NCBI RefSeq assembly: GCF_001005085.2
Contig: NZ_LBMU02000003.1
Coordinates: 185,818-249,817 of the forward strand
From: Streptomyces humi
GTDB taxonomy: Bacteria > Actinomycetota > Actinomycetes > Streptomycetales > Streptomycetaceae
Direction of reading: 5' to 3'
DNA length: 64,000 nucleotides
This document shows, in pieces, positions 44,901 through 52,780 of this stretch. Both the position numbers and the translations under genes were made by a program. Under the pieces are notes generated by a model that was given only the letters and a program-made list of their open reading frames with translations, made no database searches and had not been told where the DNA came from. How positions within the stretch are numbered: position 1 is the stretch's first letter; each line of letters starts with the position of its first letter.

Positions 44901-46142
44901 ATGACGACCGAACGCCCGACCGAGGTGAAGGTGCTGCGTGCCGAGGAGTTCGACGGGTGGTGGGACCACCTGGTGCGGGCCTTCGGCGCCGGTCCGGCGT
45001 CGGCCGAGGAACGCGAACTGGACCGGTCCCTCACCGAGCCCGAGCGGGCGCTCGCGGTCTGGGACGGGCCCGAACTCGTCGGTACGAGCGGGGCGTTCCG
45101 GTTCCGGATGACCGTGCCGGGCGGTGCCGTGCTGCCCACCGCGGGCGTCACCATGGTGAGCGTGTCCGCGACGCACCGGCGGCGCGGGGTGCTGACCTCG
45201 ATGATGCGCCGCCAGCTGGACGACGTACGGGAGTGGGGCGAGCCGCTGGCCGCGCTCACCGCCTCCGAGCCGGCGATCTACGGCCGCTTCGGGTACGGCG
45301 CCGCGACCCACCAGCTGCTCGCCGAGATCGACACGAGCCGGGTCACGCTGGCCGTGCCGGCCGGCACCGACGCGGTACGGCTGCGGTACGCCGGGCCGGC
45401 CGAAGTGCTCGACGCGTGCGAGGCGGTGTACGCGCGGACGGTGCCGCTGCGCCCCGGGATGCTGGCCCGGCAGCCCGGCTGGGAGCGTGCGGAGCTGCTG
45501 GATCCGGAGAGCGAGCGGGACGGCGCGTCGGCGTTGCAGTGCGTGGTGGCCGAGCGGGACGGCGAGGTGACCGGGTTCGCCCGGTTCCGTACGAAGCTGG
45601 GCTGGGGAACCGGCGGGCACGACGGCACGGTGACGCTGGAGGACCTGGCCGCGCTCGACCCGGAGACGGACGCCGCGCTGTGGCGGTTCCTGTTCGGCAT
45701 CGACCTGATGACGACGCTGGTGGTACGGCGGCGGCCGGTCGACGACGCCTGGCAGTACCTGGTCTCCGACATCCGGCGCTGCCGGACCCGGGTGCGGGAC
45801 ATGGGGTACGTCCGGCTCGTCGACGTCGGTGCGGCGCTCGCGGCGCGCACGTACCAGGCGCCGGTGGACGTGGTGCTGGAGGTGGACGACGCCTTCTGCC
45901 CCTGGAACAGCGGGCGTTGGCGGCTGACCGGGGACAGCAAGGGGGCGTCCTGCGAACGCACCACCGACACGGCCGAACTCGCGCTCTCCGTCAGGGAGTT
46001 GGGGGCGGCTTACCTGGGTGGCGTCTCGCTGCTGTCGCTGGCGCGGGCCGGCCGGGTGCGGGAGCTGCGGCCGGGGGCGCTGGCGGAGGCGTCACCGGCG
46101 TTCGGGTCACCGTCGGTACCGTGGCTGCCGCACGGGTTCTGA
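44901..46142 (+). CDS. Eis-family GNAT N-acetyltransferase
   Basis: 413 residues, full length for the Eis (enhanced intracellular survival) group: two GNAT folds plus a sterol-carrier-like C-terminal region. The acetyl-CoA loop is VSVSATHRRRGVLTSMMRRQ (V-x(5)-RRRGV), followed by LTASEPAIYGRFGYGAAT, the usual Eis signature. The free C-terminal carboxylate needed for catalysis in Eis would be from LPHGF at the end. Substrates of Eis enzymes include aminoglycosides and other amines; the physiological one here is unknown. ATG 44901, weak site GGAGC. Confidence 0.92.
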   Translation: MTTERPTEVKVLRAEEFDGWWDHLVRAFGAGPASAEERELDRSLTEPERALAVWDGPELVGTSGAFRFRMTVPGGAVLPTAGVTMVSVSATHRRRGVLTSMMRRQLDDVREWGEPLAALTASEPAIYGRFGYGAATHQLLAEIDTSRVTLAVPAGTDAVRLRYAGPAEVLDACEAVYARTVPLRPGMLARQPGWERAELLDPESERDGASALQCVVAERDGEVTGFARFRTKLGWGTGGHDGTVTLEDLAALDPETDAALWRFLFGIDLMTTLVVRRRPVDDAWQYLVSDIRRCRTRVRDMGYVRLVDVGAALAARTYQAPVDVVLEVDDAFCPWNSGRWRLTGDSKGASCERTTDTAELALSVRELGAAYLGGVSLLSLARAGRVRELRPGALAEASPAFGSPSVPWLPHGF

Positions 46143-46199
46143 CGCACGAGCGAGCAGGTCCCTGACGCACGGGCGGGCAGGTCCCTGACGTGCGGTAGG

Positions 46200-47003
46200 T
46201 CAGCGTTTCTGGCAGCGGGGGCACCAGAAGAGGTTGCGGGCGGCGAGGTCGGCGGTGCGGACCTCGGTGCCGCAGACATGGCAGGGCAGGGTGGCCCGGC
46301 GGTACACGTACACCTCGCCGCCGTGGTCGTCGACGCGCGGCGGCCGTCCCATCGCCTCCGGGGTGTGCTCGGGGCGGACGGTGTCGATGCGGTTGTTGCG
46401 GACACCTTCGTGCATGAGGGCGACGAGGTCGCCCCAGACGGCGTCCCATTCCGCCGGGGTGATGTCCTTGCCGGCCCGGTAGGGGTCGATGCCGTGCCGG
46501 AACAGCACCTCGGCGCGGTAGACGTTGCCGACGCCCGCGATGACCTTCTGGTCCATGAGCAGCGCGGCGACCGTGCTCCGGCTGCGGGCGATCCTCCGGT
46601 ACGCGACGGCCGGGTCGGCGTCGGCGCGCAGCGGGTCCGGGCCGAGCCGGGCGTGCACGGCCGCCTTCTCCGCGTCGCCGATCAGCGCGCAGGTGGTGGG
46701 GCCGCGCAGGTCCACGTACGAGGTGGCGTCGGCGAGCCGCAGCCGGACGGTGTCGGTGGCCGGGGGGGCGGGGACGGCGCCGAAGCCGACCTTGCCGAAG
46801 AGGCCGAGATGGATGTGGACCCAGTCGCTGTCGCGGAAGCCGAGGAAGAGATGCTTGCCGTGGGCCTCGGTACGGGTGAGGTGGGCACCGTCGATGAGGC
46901 TCGCGGAGTCGGAGAACTTGCCCTGCGGGCTGCTGGCGCGGACGGGGCCGGTCAGGCGGCCGTAGTCCAGCGCCAGTCGGTGGATCGTGTGCCCTTCTGG
47001 CAC
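46200..47003 (-). CDS. nei: DNA glycosylase / AP lyase of the Fpg/Nei family (endonuclease VIII-like)
   Basis: 267 residues. GTG 47003 (AAAGGA upstream) places Pro-Glu-Gly directly after Met (MPEGHTIHRLA), as needed for the catalytic N-terminal Pro and Glu; PEGHTIHR is the Nei branch signature. Helix-two-turn-helix MDQKVIAGVGNVYRAEVLF and C-terminal zinc finger CHVCGTEVRTADLAARNLFW then CPRC. Removes oxidised bases from DNA. It sits after RpiB on the same strand, 91 bp apart. Confidence 0.94.
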   Translation of the reverse strand: MPEGHTIHRLALDYGRLTGPVRASSPQGKFSDSASLIDGAHLTRTEAHGKHLFLGFRDSDWVHIHLGLFGKVGFGAVPAPPATDTVRLRLADATSYVDLRGPTTCALIGDAEKAAVHARLGPDPLRADADPAVAYRRIARSRSTVAALLMDQKVIAGVGNVYRAEVLFRHGIDPYRAGKDITPAEWDAVWGDLVALMHEGVRNNRIDTVRPEHTPEAMGRPPRVDDHGGEVYVYRRATLPCHVCGTEVRTADLAARNLFWCPRCQKR

Positions 47004-47094
47004 TGGCCGACATTCCTTTCCGCCCACCCACCCGACTCGGCCGGCTGAGAGGCGACGTCGAGGGTCCGGTGGGTGGTGGCGGACCGGTGGGACG

Positions 47095-47580
47095 TTACGG
47101 CTGGGGGTGGTGCGGCGGGATCGGCGGAAGGTCGCCCGTCGTCTCGTACTCCGTCAGCATGTCGATGCGGCGGATGTGCCGTCCGTCCTCGGAGAACGGC
47201 GTGTTCAGGAACGTCTCGACGAACTTCGTCGCCTCGTCCTCCGTGTGCATGCGCGCGCCCACCGCGACGACGTTCGCGTTGTTGTGCTGCCGGCCGAGCG
47301 AGGCGGTCTCCTCGCTCCAGGCGAGGGCCGCGCGGACGCCCTTGACCTTGTTCGCGGCGATCTGCTCGCCGTTGCCGGAGCCGCCGATGACGATGCCGAG
47401 GGACGCCGGGTCCGCCGCCGTCCGCTCGGCCGCGCGGAGGCAGAAGGGCGGGTAGTCGTCCTGGGCGTCGTAGATGTGGGGGCCGCAGTCGACCGGGTCG
47501 TGGCCCGCCGCCTTCAGCCACTCGACGAGGTGGTTCTTGAGTTCGAAGCCCGCATGGTCGGAGCCGAGATACACGCGCAT
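47095..47580 (-). CDS. rpiB: Ribose-5-phosphate isomerase B
   Basis: 161-residue sugar-phosphate isomerase of the pentose phosphate pathway (RpiB/LacAB fold). Signature MRVYLGSDHAGFELKNHLVEWL at the N-terminus, active-site region GGSGNGEQIAANKVKGVRAAL (with Gly instead of the catalytic Cys found in some LacAB members), and GARMHTEDEATKFVETFL. ATG 47580, site weak. Lies between the kinase gene and nei on the same strand. Confidence 0.95.
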   Translation of the reverse strand: MRVYLGSDHAGFELKNHLVEWLKAAGHDPVDCGPHIYDAQDDYPPFCLRAAERTAADPASLGIVIGGSGNGEQIAANKVKGVRAALAWSEETASLGRQHNNANVVAVGARMHTEDEATKFVETFLNTPFSEDGRHIRRIDMLTEYETTGDLPPIPPHHPQP

Positions 47581-47654
47581 GGGACGAGTGTGACATGGCG
47601 GTGAACCCGCGGCAGTGCGGGGGGCCGCCGCCCCGGACGGCCCGCGCCGGGCGG

Positions 47655-49505
47655 TCACAGCGGCGTGAAGCTCTCCTTCACCCGCTCGTACGTGCGCACC
47701 GCCTGGTCCTCGACGGCCGGCTGGTACCAGGTGTTGACCTGGTACGACTTCCCGCCGGCGTCGAAGCCCAGCAGCCGGGCGTGCCAGGGGGTGCCCTTGA
47801 GGGTGAAGGTGTACTCCCAGACCACCGCCGGGTAGCCGCGGAAGGTGGTCCGCGCCAGCCGGATCTTCGCGTAGTCGCGGCCCTGCTGGGCGCCGCGTTC
47901 GGAGGCGCTCCAGCTGTCCATGAGGTCGCCGCGGGCGAGCGAGGACCTGGCGACGAGTTCCTGGGCGCCGTCCGGGGAGGTGTAGTGCACCTCGGCGCCG
48001 GTCTTCACGTCCCGGCGCCAGCCGGCCGGGGGTGCCCAGGCGAAGCCGCCGGCCTCCTCGTGGGCGCCGGGCGGGAGGGTGCGGGGGCGGGCGGTGCCGG
48101 CCACGGTGGCCGACGGGGCGGTGGCGGAGGGGGTTGCGGAGGGGGCCGAGGTGGTCGCGGTCGCCCGGGGGGTGCCGTCGTGGTCCGTGGTGGTGAGGAG
48201 GACGGCGACGGTGGTGGCCGCGGCTGCGACTCCCAGCGCGGCGAGGAGCGTGGTGCGACGGGCGGCCTTGCGGTGGTGGGTCGCCGCGGGTGCGCTGTGG
48301 CCGGCCGCGCCGTTCCCCGCGCCTCTTCCGGGGCGTCGCGGTGCGGTGCGTCGGAGAGTCGGCGCCGTCGAGGCGGAGGCCGCGGGCGGGGTTTCCGAGG
48401 GGGGCTCGGAGCGCTCCGAGGCCGCCTCCGTCGACGTGCTGACCGACGGCGATGTCCGCGTCGGCTGCGGGCGTTCGTCCTCGGGGGGCCTTCGTAGGCT
48501 CGTCAGGTCCACGTAGGGCGGGGTCGGGTGGTCCCGGGTCGTCGTCGGGGCCGGGTGGGTCTCCGTCGGTGTCCAGGGTGGGTGGGCCACCGGACGCAGG
48601 GCCTGTTCCACCTCCGCCAAGGACGGCCTGACCGTCGGTTCCTTCTCCAGGAGCGCCGCCAGCAGGTCGCGCAACGGGCCTGCGTCGGGAGGGAGTTCGG
48701 GCTCCTCGTAGAGCACGGCGTGCAGGGTGGCCAGGGTGGTGTCGCGGGAGAAGGGGGAGCGGCCGGCGAGGGCCGCGCAGAGGGTCGCGCCGAGGGACCA
48801 GACGTCGGACGGCGGGCCCTGCGGCCGGCCGGCGATCCGCTCGGGTGCCATGTAGTCGGGGGACCCCACCAGCATCCCGACCATGGTGAGCGCCTTGGCG
48901 TCCTGGATCGCGGCGATGCCGAAGTCGGTGAGGACGACCCGGGCGCCGGCGTTCTCCACCAGGACGTTCCCGGGTTTGATGTCGCGGTGCAGCACTCCCC
49001 CGGCGTGCACCTGGCGCAGGGCCGCGACCAGGCCGAGGCCGATCCTGGCCGCCTCGCGGGGACCGAGCGGGCCGTCCTCGGCCATGATGCGTTCCAGGGC
49101 GCGGCCGGCCACCAGCTCCATGACGATCCACAGGCGTTCACCCTCGTCGACGACGTCGTAGACACGTACGACGTTGGGATGGTCGATCCGGGCGGTGGCG
49201 CGGGCCTCGCGCAGGGTGCGTTCGCGGCGGGTGCGGGCGTCCTCCGCGTCGAGGCCGTCGATCCGCATCTCCTTGACGGCGACCTGCCGGTCCAGCACCT
49301 CGTCGGCGGCCCGCCACACCCGCCCCATGCCCCCCTGCCCGATGCTCTCGGCCAGCCGGTAACGGCCGGTCACCAGCAGCCCCGGGACACCGCCGCGCCC
49401 CGCACCCACCGAATTCCCTGGATTCCCTGGATTCCCTGCGCTCCCTGAATTATCTGCGTTCCCTGAATGCTCCGCGTTCCCTGAATCCCCTGAATTCTCC
49501 GGCAA
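47655..49505 (-). CDS. PknB-type serine/threonine protein kinase, membrane-anchored
   Basis: About 616 residues. Eukaryotic-like kinase domain ~48-310: ESIGQGGMGRVW, Lys in VAVKEM (~78), HRDIKPGN (173-180), TDFGIAAI (194-200), YMAPERI. A Thr/Pro/Ser-rich linker (~310-420) leads to one TM (~425-447, LLAALGVAAAATTVAVLLTT) and an extracellular domain (~500-616, RDVKTGAEVHYTSPDGAQEL) of unknown ligand. No PASTA repeats. TTG 49505 (GAGGGGG nine bases upstream) is preferred; TTG 49604 would translate a promoter-like stretch. The first 30 residues are Asn/Gly/Ser repeats from a repetitive tract. Residues ~389-407 are coded by a copy of an interspersed GC-rich repeat. Confidence 0.88.
   Translation of the reverse strand: MPENSGDSGNAEHSGNADNSGSAGNPGNPGNSVGAGRGGVPGLLVTGRYRLAESIGQGGMGRVWRAADEVLDRQVAVKEMRIDGLDAEDARTRRERTLREARATARIDHPNVVRVYDVVDEGERLWIVMELVAGRALERIMAEDGPLGPREAARIGLGLVAALRQVHAGGVLHRDIKPGNVLVENAGARVVLTDFGIAAIQDAKALTMVGMLVGSPDYMAPERIAGRPQGPPSDVWSLGATLCAALAGRSPFSRDTTLATLHAVLYEEPELPPDAGPLRDLLAALLEKEPTVRPSLAEVEQALRPVAHPPWTPTETHPAPTTTRDHPTPPYVDLTSLRRPPEDERPQPTRTSPSVSTSTEAASERSEPPSETPPAASASTAPTLRRTAPRRPGRGAGNGAAGHSAPAATHHRKAARRTTLLAALGVAAAATTVAVLLTTTDHDGTPRATATTSAPSATPSATAPSATVAGTARPRTLPPGAHEEAGGFAWAPPAGWRRDVKTGAEVHYTSPDGAQELVARSSLARGDLMDSWSASERGAQQGRDYAKIRLARTTFRGYPAVVWEYTFTLKGTPWHARLLGFDAGGKSYQVNTWYQPAVEDQAVRTYERVKESFTPL
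48286..48339. repeat. 54-bp interspersed GC-rich repeat, copy 2 (inside the kinase gene)
   Basis: Ungapped match, 46 of 54 positions, to 38376-38429. Within the kinase it is translated in the linker just before the TM segment and keeps the frame open. Confidence 0.8.
49409..49500. repeat. Asn/Gly-coding short repeats at the kinase 5' end
   Basis: About eight degenerate units of 9-12 bp around attccctg (minus strand: cagggaat), coding for GNPGNPGNS-like sequence. Several units resemble ribosome binding sites, which blurs the start assignment. Confidence 0.7.
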
Positions 49506-49651
49506 TTCGCCGCACCCCCTCAACGACCGCCCCCGCCGGCACACAATGGTCACACTTACGGCCGTACCAGCATAGTCCGGAGAAATCTTGTGGTACCTCT
49601 TCAAGTGACCGCGAATTCAGGCGCGGTCCAGGGGGCGCAAGGGGGACGAAC

Positions 49652-50371
49652 ATGAGTTCTCGTCGTATGGCCGTCGTCACGGGATCGCTGGTCACGGCAT
49701 CTTTCTCGGCCGTGATGATCCTGCCGTGCACGGCCGTCGCCGACGACCAGGGACCGGCGAGCGGTAACGGGGGAAAGGCGGTTGACCAGGCACCGGCGGG
49801 TGTGAAGCTGACGACCACGCTGCCCGAGAAGATCTCGGTGGACAACAGTTCGCAGAAAACGGCGCTGACCGCGACCGTGAAGAACGAGGGGACCGGCGAA
49901 AGCGGTGCCATCAGGCTTCTGGTGGTCGGTTTCGGCGGCCTGAAGGTCGACGGCGTGCGGGGCTGTGACCCCGTCGCCGCGAAGGACCTGCCGGCCGGTT
50001 CGAACAGCGCGTTCAGCTGTCCGGTGGGCGCACTGGGCGCGGGCAGGACGAAGTCGTACGCGGTCGACGCCACGTTCGACCTCGGGAAGACCGGGAAGAT
50101 CTGTCTGCCCGTGCAGACCGCGGACGGGAAGAAGACCTACTGGCAGCAGGGCCCGGTGCCGTTCGGTACGACGAACCCGTCACCGAACGCCCCGGCCACC
50201 CCGCTGCTGCTCGGCACCGACAACAAGCCGGTGGGGCCGGCCGGCGACCAGCTGCCCAGGACCGGTGCGGGGAGCGGGGTGCTGCCGCTCGGCGCGGCCG
50301 GGTCCGCGCTGCTCGCGGCCGGGGCGGCGGGGATGTGGTGGTCCCGGCGCCGGCCGCGGCAGGGGTCGTGA
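49652..50371 (+). CDS. LPxTG-anchored secreted surface protein
   Basis: 239 residues. Signal peptide (basic SSRRMAVV, hydrophobic TGSLVTASFSAVMILP, cleavage near AVADDQ). The mature domain has a beta-sandwich look with two Cys (GCDPV and FSCPVG) and a third in ICLPVQ. The C-terminal sorting signal is LPRTG followed by a hydrophobic run (VLPLGAAGSALLAAGAAGMWW) and RRRPRQ. Hence a cell-wall protein linked by sortase. ATG 49652 with AAGGGGGA upstream. Divergent from the kinase gene; the 146-bp gap holds both promoters. Function unknown; no sortase gene within the window. Confidence 0.88.
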   Translation: MSSRRMAVVTGSLVTASFSAVMILPCTAVADDQGPASGNGGKAVDQAPAGVKLTTTLPEKISVDNSSQKTALTATVKNEGTGESGAIRLLVVGFGGLKVDGVRGCDPVAAKDLPAGSNSAFSCPVGALGAGRTKSYAVDATFDLGKTGKICLPVQTADGKKTYWQQGPVPFGTTNPSPNAPATPLLLGTDNKPVGPAGDQLPRTGAGSGVLPLGAAGSALLAAGAAGMWWSRRRPRQGS

Positions 50372-50387
50372 CACCTGCCGCGACAGC

Positions 50388-50429
50388 GCGGCGGGGCCCG
50401 GAGCGGCTGTGCGCCCCGGGCCCCGCCGC
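50388..50429. terminator. Terminator between the surface-protein gene and bioY
   Basis: 14-bp perfect stem gcggcggggcccgg / ccgggccccgccgc, loop 14 bases, in the convergent gap. No T-run, as is usual in Streptomyces. Confidence 0.75.
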
Positions 50430-50433
50430 GGTC

Positions 50434-50479
50434 GTACCGGTCGGTGCTTGTCGGCCGTACCGGTCAGTGCTTGTCGGCC
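50434..50479. repeat. 23-bp tandem duplication covering the bioY stop codon
   Basis: gtaccggtc(g/a)gtgcttgtcggcc occurs twice in tandem with one difference. That difference makes the bioY stop (tca on plus strand, 50464-50466), so the gene end was created or preserved by the duplication. Confidence 0.85.
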
Positions 50480-51042
50480 AGCTTCCACGCGGCGGGCAGC
50501 GCGCCCATCGCCAGGGCCGCCTTGACGGCGTCGCCGATCAGGAACGGGGTGAGACCGGCCGCGATCGCCGCGGACGCGGAGATACCGGCGGCGTACGCCA
50601 GGTACGGCACGCCGATCGCGTAGACGACCGCCTCGCCGAGCACCATCGTGCCCGCCATGCGCAGCACGCCGCGGTCGGCGCCGCGCCGGGCCAGGGCACC
50701 CACGACGGCGGAGGCGAGGATCATGCCGAGGATGTAGCCGAAGGACACGGAGAGACCGGAGGTGCCGCTCGCGAACCACGGCACGCCCGCCAGACCGGCG
50801 GCCGCGTACAGGGCGAGCGCGGCGACACCGCGGCGGGCGCCCAGGCCGGTGCCGACGAGCAGGGCCGCGAAGGTCTGGCCGGTCACCGGGACCGGGGAGC
50901 CGGGGACCGGCACGGCGATCTGGGCGGCGAGGCCGGTGAGCGCGGCGCCGCCGACCACGAGGGCGGCGTCGCGCACCCGGGACGCGGGCAGGAGGTCGGC
51001 GAGGACGGTGCCGGTACGGGCGGACGCGGCGGCGGTGCTCAT
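50464..51042 (-). CDS. bioY: Biotin transporter BioY (ECF substrate-binding component)
   Basis: 192 residues, six TM helices. BioY signatures: AAQIAVPVPGSPVPVTGQTFAAL (with VPVTGQTF), LALYAAAGLAGVPWFASGTSG, and GYILGMILASAVVGALARRG. The S-component binds biotin and works alone or with an ECF ATPase/EcfT module; none of those is beside it. ATG 51042 with GCGGAG upstream; an in-frame upstream ATG at 51066 is less well placed. A single gene facing the surface-protein gene. Confidence 0.94.
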   Translation of the reverse strand: MSTAAASARTGTVLADLLPASRVRDAALVVGGAALTGLAAQIAVPVPGSPVPVTGQTFAALLVGTGLGARRGVAALALYAAAGLAGVPWFASGTSGLSVSFGYILGMILASAVVGALARRGADRGVLRMAGTMVLGEAVVYAIGVPYLAYAAGISASAAIAAGLTPFLIGDAVKAALAMGALPAAWKLADKH

Positions 51043-51263
51043 GGGGACTCCGCGGGGTGAGGACAACGAAGGTCAGGACGGGACACCGTGACGCTATCCC
51101 GGCCCCGTCTGAGCCGAACACGTCAGCCGTCGACAAAGGCCGGAAGCGACGCTTGGTGGGCTCCCCACAAAGGATGCGGATTACACGCGGTACAGGGTGA
51201 CGCCGATCACTGAGGCAGCGATGTTTCAGTCACGTCAACAGCGTTGAACAGGGCTGTGGAGTT

Positions 51264-51292
51264 CCACCAATCGAACCCTAGTGGTCTGGTGG
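51264..51292. promoter_or_regulatory. Inverted repeat upstream of the sulfur cluster (candidate operator)
   Basis: ccacca (51264-51269) and tggtgg (51287-51292), 17 bp apart, about 30 bp before the first leader ORF. It is a candidate site for the ROK regulator or a sulfur regulator. Supported by position only. Confidence 0.35.
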
Positions 51293-51323
51293 GATTCCCG
51301 TCTCCTGCCCTACGCTTCGGGAC

Positions 51324-51410
51324 ATGGCAGCCCAGTCCCGGAACCTCACGTCGCGTCGCTATGTCGACCTGCGGCGGCAAGGGGCTGCCACCTGTCGCCG
51401 TCCGGCCTGA
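51324..51410 (+). CDS. Putative sulfur-gene leader peptide
   Basis: 28-codon ORF starting ATG 51324 and ending just before the ROK gene leader. Its core SRRYVDLRRQ followed by ATCRRPA matches the pattern I remember for short Streptomyces leader peptides (RRHVDLxR...C) found before sulfur-assimilation and sulfonate-transport genes. A cysteine codon lies five codons before the stop. The stop codon TGA is the loop of a small hairpin (cggcc-tga-ggccg, 51402-51414). The ribosome site is weak (cgggac). Probably a cis-acting regulatory peptide, not an independent protein. Confidence 0.65.
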   Translation: MAAQSRNLTSRRYVDLRRQGAATCRRPA

Positions 51411-51486
51411 GGCCGCGGGCGGGAGACCGGTCCGGCGCGCCTCACCATCCGAGACGTGTCGGCCCCGTTCCCGAGGACGGTTTCCC

Positions 51487-52671
51487 ATGCCCCGTACCGC
51501 GGCACCTCCGCCTGCCTCCCCGCCCCGCGACCGCCGGCGCACCAGCGCCAGTGTGGTGCTCCGGTCGGTGCTGGAGCACGGGCCGGTCGCCCGCTCCACC
51601 ATCGCCCGGCTGACCGGGCTCTCCCCGGCCTCCGTGACCGACTACTGCGCCCGGTTCACCGAACTCGGCCTGATCCGGGAGACGCGGGCACCGCAGAAGG
51701 CCAAGGGGGTGGGGCGGCCGCACGTCCCGGTGGACCTGGACGACTCGCGGTTCGTGGTCGGCGGGGTGCACGTGGCCGTGCCGTACACCACGGTCGCGCT
51801 GCTCGACCTGCGCGGCCGGGTCGTCGTACGGCGGGAGCTGAAGCACGCGGGCCGCACCGAGCCGCGGGCCCTGCTGGCGCGGGCCGCCGCCGGGCTGGCC
51901 GCGCTCCTCGACGAGGTGCCCGGCAGCCGGCCGCTGGGCGTCGGGGTCGCCGTCGGCGGCTGGGTGGACCGCGACACCGGGACCGTGGTCGAGCACCCGT
52001 TGCTGGGCTGGCGCGAGGTGCCGGTGCGCGAGCTGCTCGGCGCGCACACCGGGCTGCCGGTCCATGTGGACGGGCACGCACGGGCGTTGGTCAACGGTGA
52101 GCGGCTGTTCGGGCGGGCCCGGGGCAGCCGCAGCGTGCTGCACCTGTTCGTCGGGAACGTGGTCGACGCGGCGTTCGCCACCGGGGACGAGGTGCACCAC
52201 GGCCCGCGTTCCCAGGCCGGGACGATCGCCCATCTCCCGGTGCCGGGCGGCACCGAGCCGTGCGGCTGCGGGCGCACCGGCTGTCTCCAGGTGGAGCTGA
52301 GCGAACGGACGCTGGTGCGGCGGGCGCGGGCCGCCGGGGTCGTCGACGGCGCCAACCCGATGGACGTCCTCGCGGCGGCGCGGCGCGGCGACCCGGTGGC
52401 GGTGCGGCTGCTGGTGGAGCGGGCCCGGCTGACCGGGCGGGCGGCGGCGCTGCTGCTCGACGTCCTGAACCCGGAGAGCGTGGTCGTCACGGAGGTGGGC
52501 GCGCTGTACCGGGAGGACTGCCTGGCCGCGCTGCGGGAGGCGGTCGGGCCGCAGCGGGCGCCCGTGGTGCCGACCAGTTTCGGGGACGGCGTGCTGGCGG
52601 TCGCGGGCGGTTCGGTGGTGCTCGACGTGCTGTACCGGGACCCGTTGAGCGCGTCACCAGAGCGTATTTAA
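51487..52671 (+). CDS. ROK family transcriptional regulator
   Basis: 394 residues. N-terminal winged HTH (~20-80: VVLRSVLEHGPVARSTIARL, TGLSPASVTDYCARFTELGL) followed by the ROK sugar-kinase-like fold, with VGVAVGGWVDRDTG, the zinc-site CGCGRTGCLQVELS and VLNPESVVVTEVGALY. The usual ATP/sugar residues are degenerate in part (VGNVVDAAFA instead of the GTGIG type), suggesting an effector sensor and not a kinase. ATG 51487 has GAGGACGG upstream. It lies between two leader-peptide ORFs and directly before the sulfonate transporter, so it probably controls it, although ROK regulators normally answer sugars. Confidence 0.88.
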   Translation: MPRTAAPPPASPPRDRRRTSASVVLRSVLEHGPVARSTIARLTGLSPASVTDYCARFTELGLIRETRAPQKAKGVGRPHVPVDLDDSRFVVGGVHVAVPYTTVALLDLRGRVVVRRELKHAGRTEPRALLARAAAGLAALLDEVPGSRPLGVGVAVGGWVDRDTGTVVEHPLLGWREVPVRELLGAHTGLPVHVDGHARALVNGERLFGRARGSRSVLHLFVGNVVDAAFATGDEVHHGPRSQAGTIAHLPVPGGTEPCGCGRTGCLQVELSERTLVRRARAAGVVDGANPMDVLAAARRGDPVAVRLLVERARLTGRAAALLLDVLNPESVVVTEVGALYREDCLAALREAVGPQRAPVVPTSFGDGVLAVAGGSVVLDVLYRDPLSASPERI

Positions 52672-52680
52672 TTCAGAAAC

Positions 52681-52725
52681 TCGGAATATTGACAGTCGTC
52701 GCGTACGGCAAGGAGCATCTTTCCC
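52681..52725 (+). promoter_or_regulatory. Possible promoter and ribosome site of the cysteine leader
   Basis: aaggag (52711-52716) stands nine bases before the leader ATG. Upstream, ttgagc (about 52645) with tatttaat about 17 bp later, or ttgaca at 52689, could be promoter elements; the former leaves room for a leader transcript. Confidence 0.4.
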
Positions 52726-52752
52726 ATGACCTGTCGCACTCTTTGTTGCTGA
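52726..52752 (+). CDS. Eight-codon cysteine-rich leader peptide
   Basis: ATG 52726 with a strong AAGGAG site and ideal spacing encodes MTCRTLCC and stops at TGA 52750-52752. Three of eight codons are Cys (TGT, TGT, TGC), the last two adjacent and immediately before the stop. It sits 134 bp before ssuA and is followed within four bases by two overlapping hairpins. This is the layout of an amino-acid attenuator sensing charged tRNA-Cys. Chance occurrence of such an ORF with an optimal site in 72% GC DNA, in front of a sulfur operon, seems unlikely. Confidence 0.75.
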   Translation: MTCRTLCC

Positions 52753-52755
52753 CGT

Positions 52756-52780
52756 CTTGGCGCGCCCAAGGCGCGCGTTT
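52756..52780 (+). promoter_or_regulatory. Attenuator hairpins, mutually exclusive
   Basis: Hairpin A: cttgg (52756-52760) with ccaag (52766-52770), loop cgcgc. Hairpin B: gcgcgcc (52760-52766) with ggcgcgc (52770-52776), loop caa, followed by gtttctc. The two share bases 52760-52770 and cannot form together. B with its T-rich tail looks like the terminator. A ribosome held on the Cys codons would cover the left arms; a ribosome that has left would allow B. Confidence 0.65.

Noticed and set aside
49506..49604. Longer kinase start at TTG 49604
   Set aside because: The added 33 codons lie in promoter-like DNA shared with the divergent surface-protein gene and have no ribosome site.
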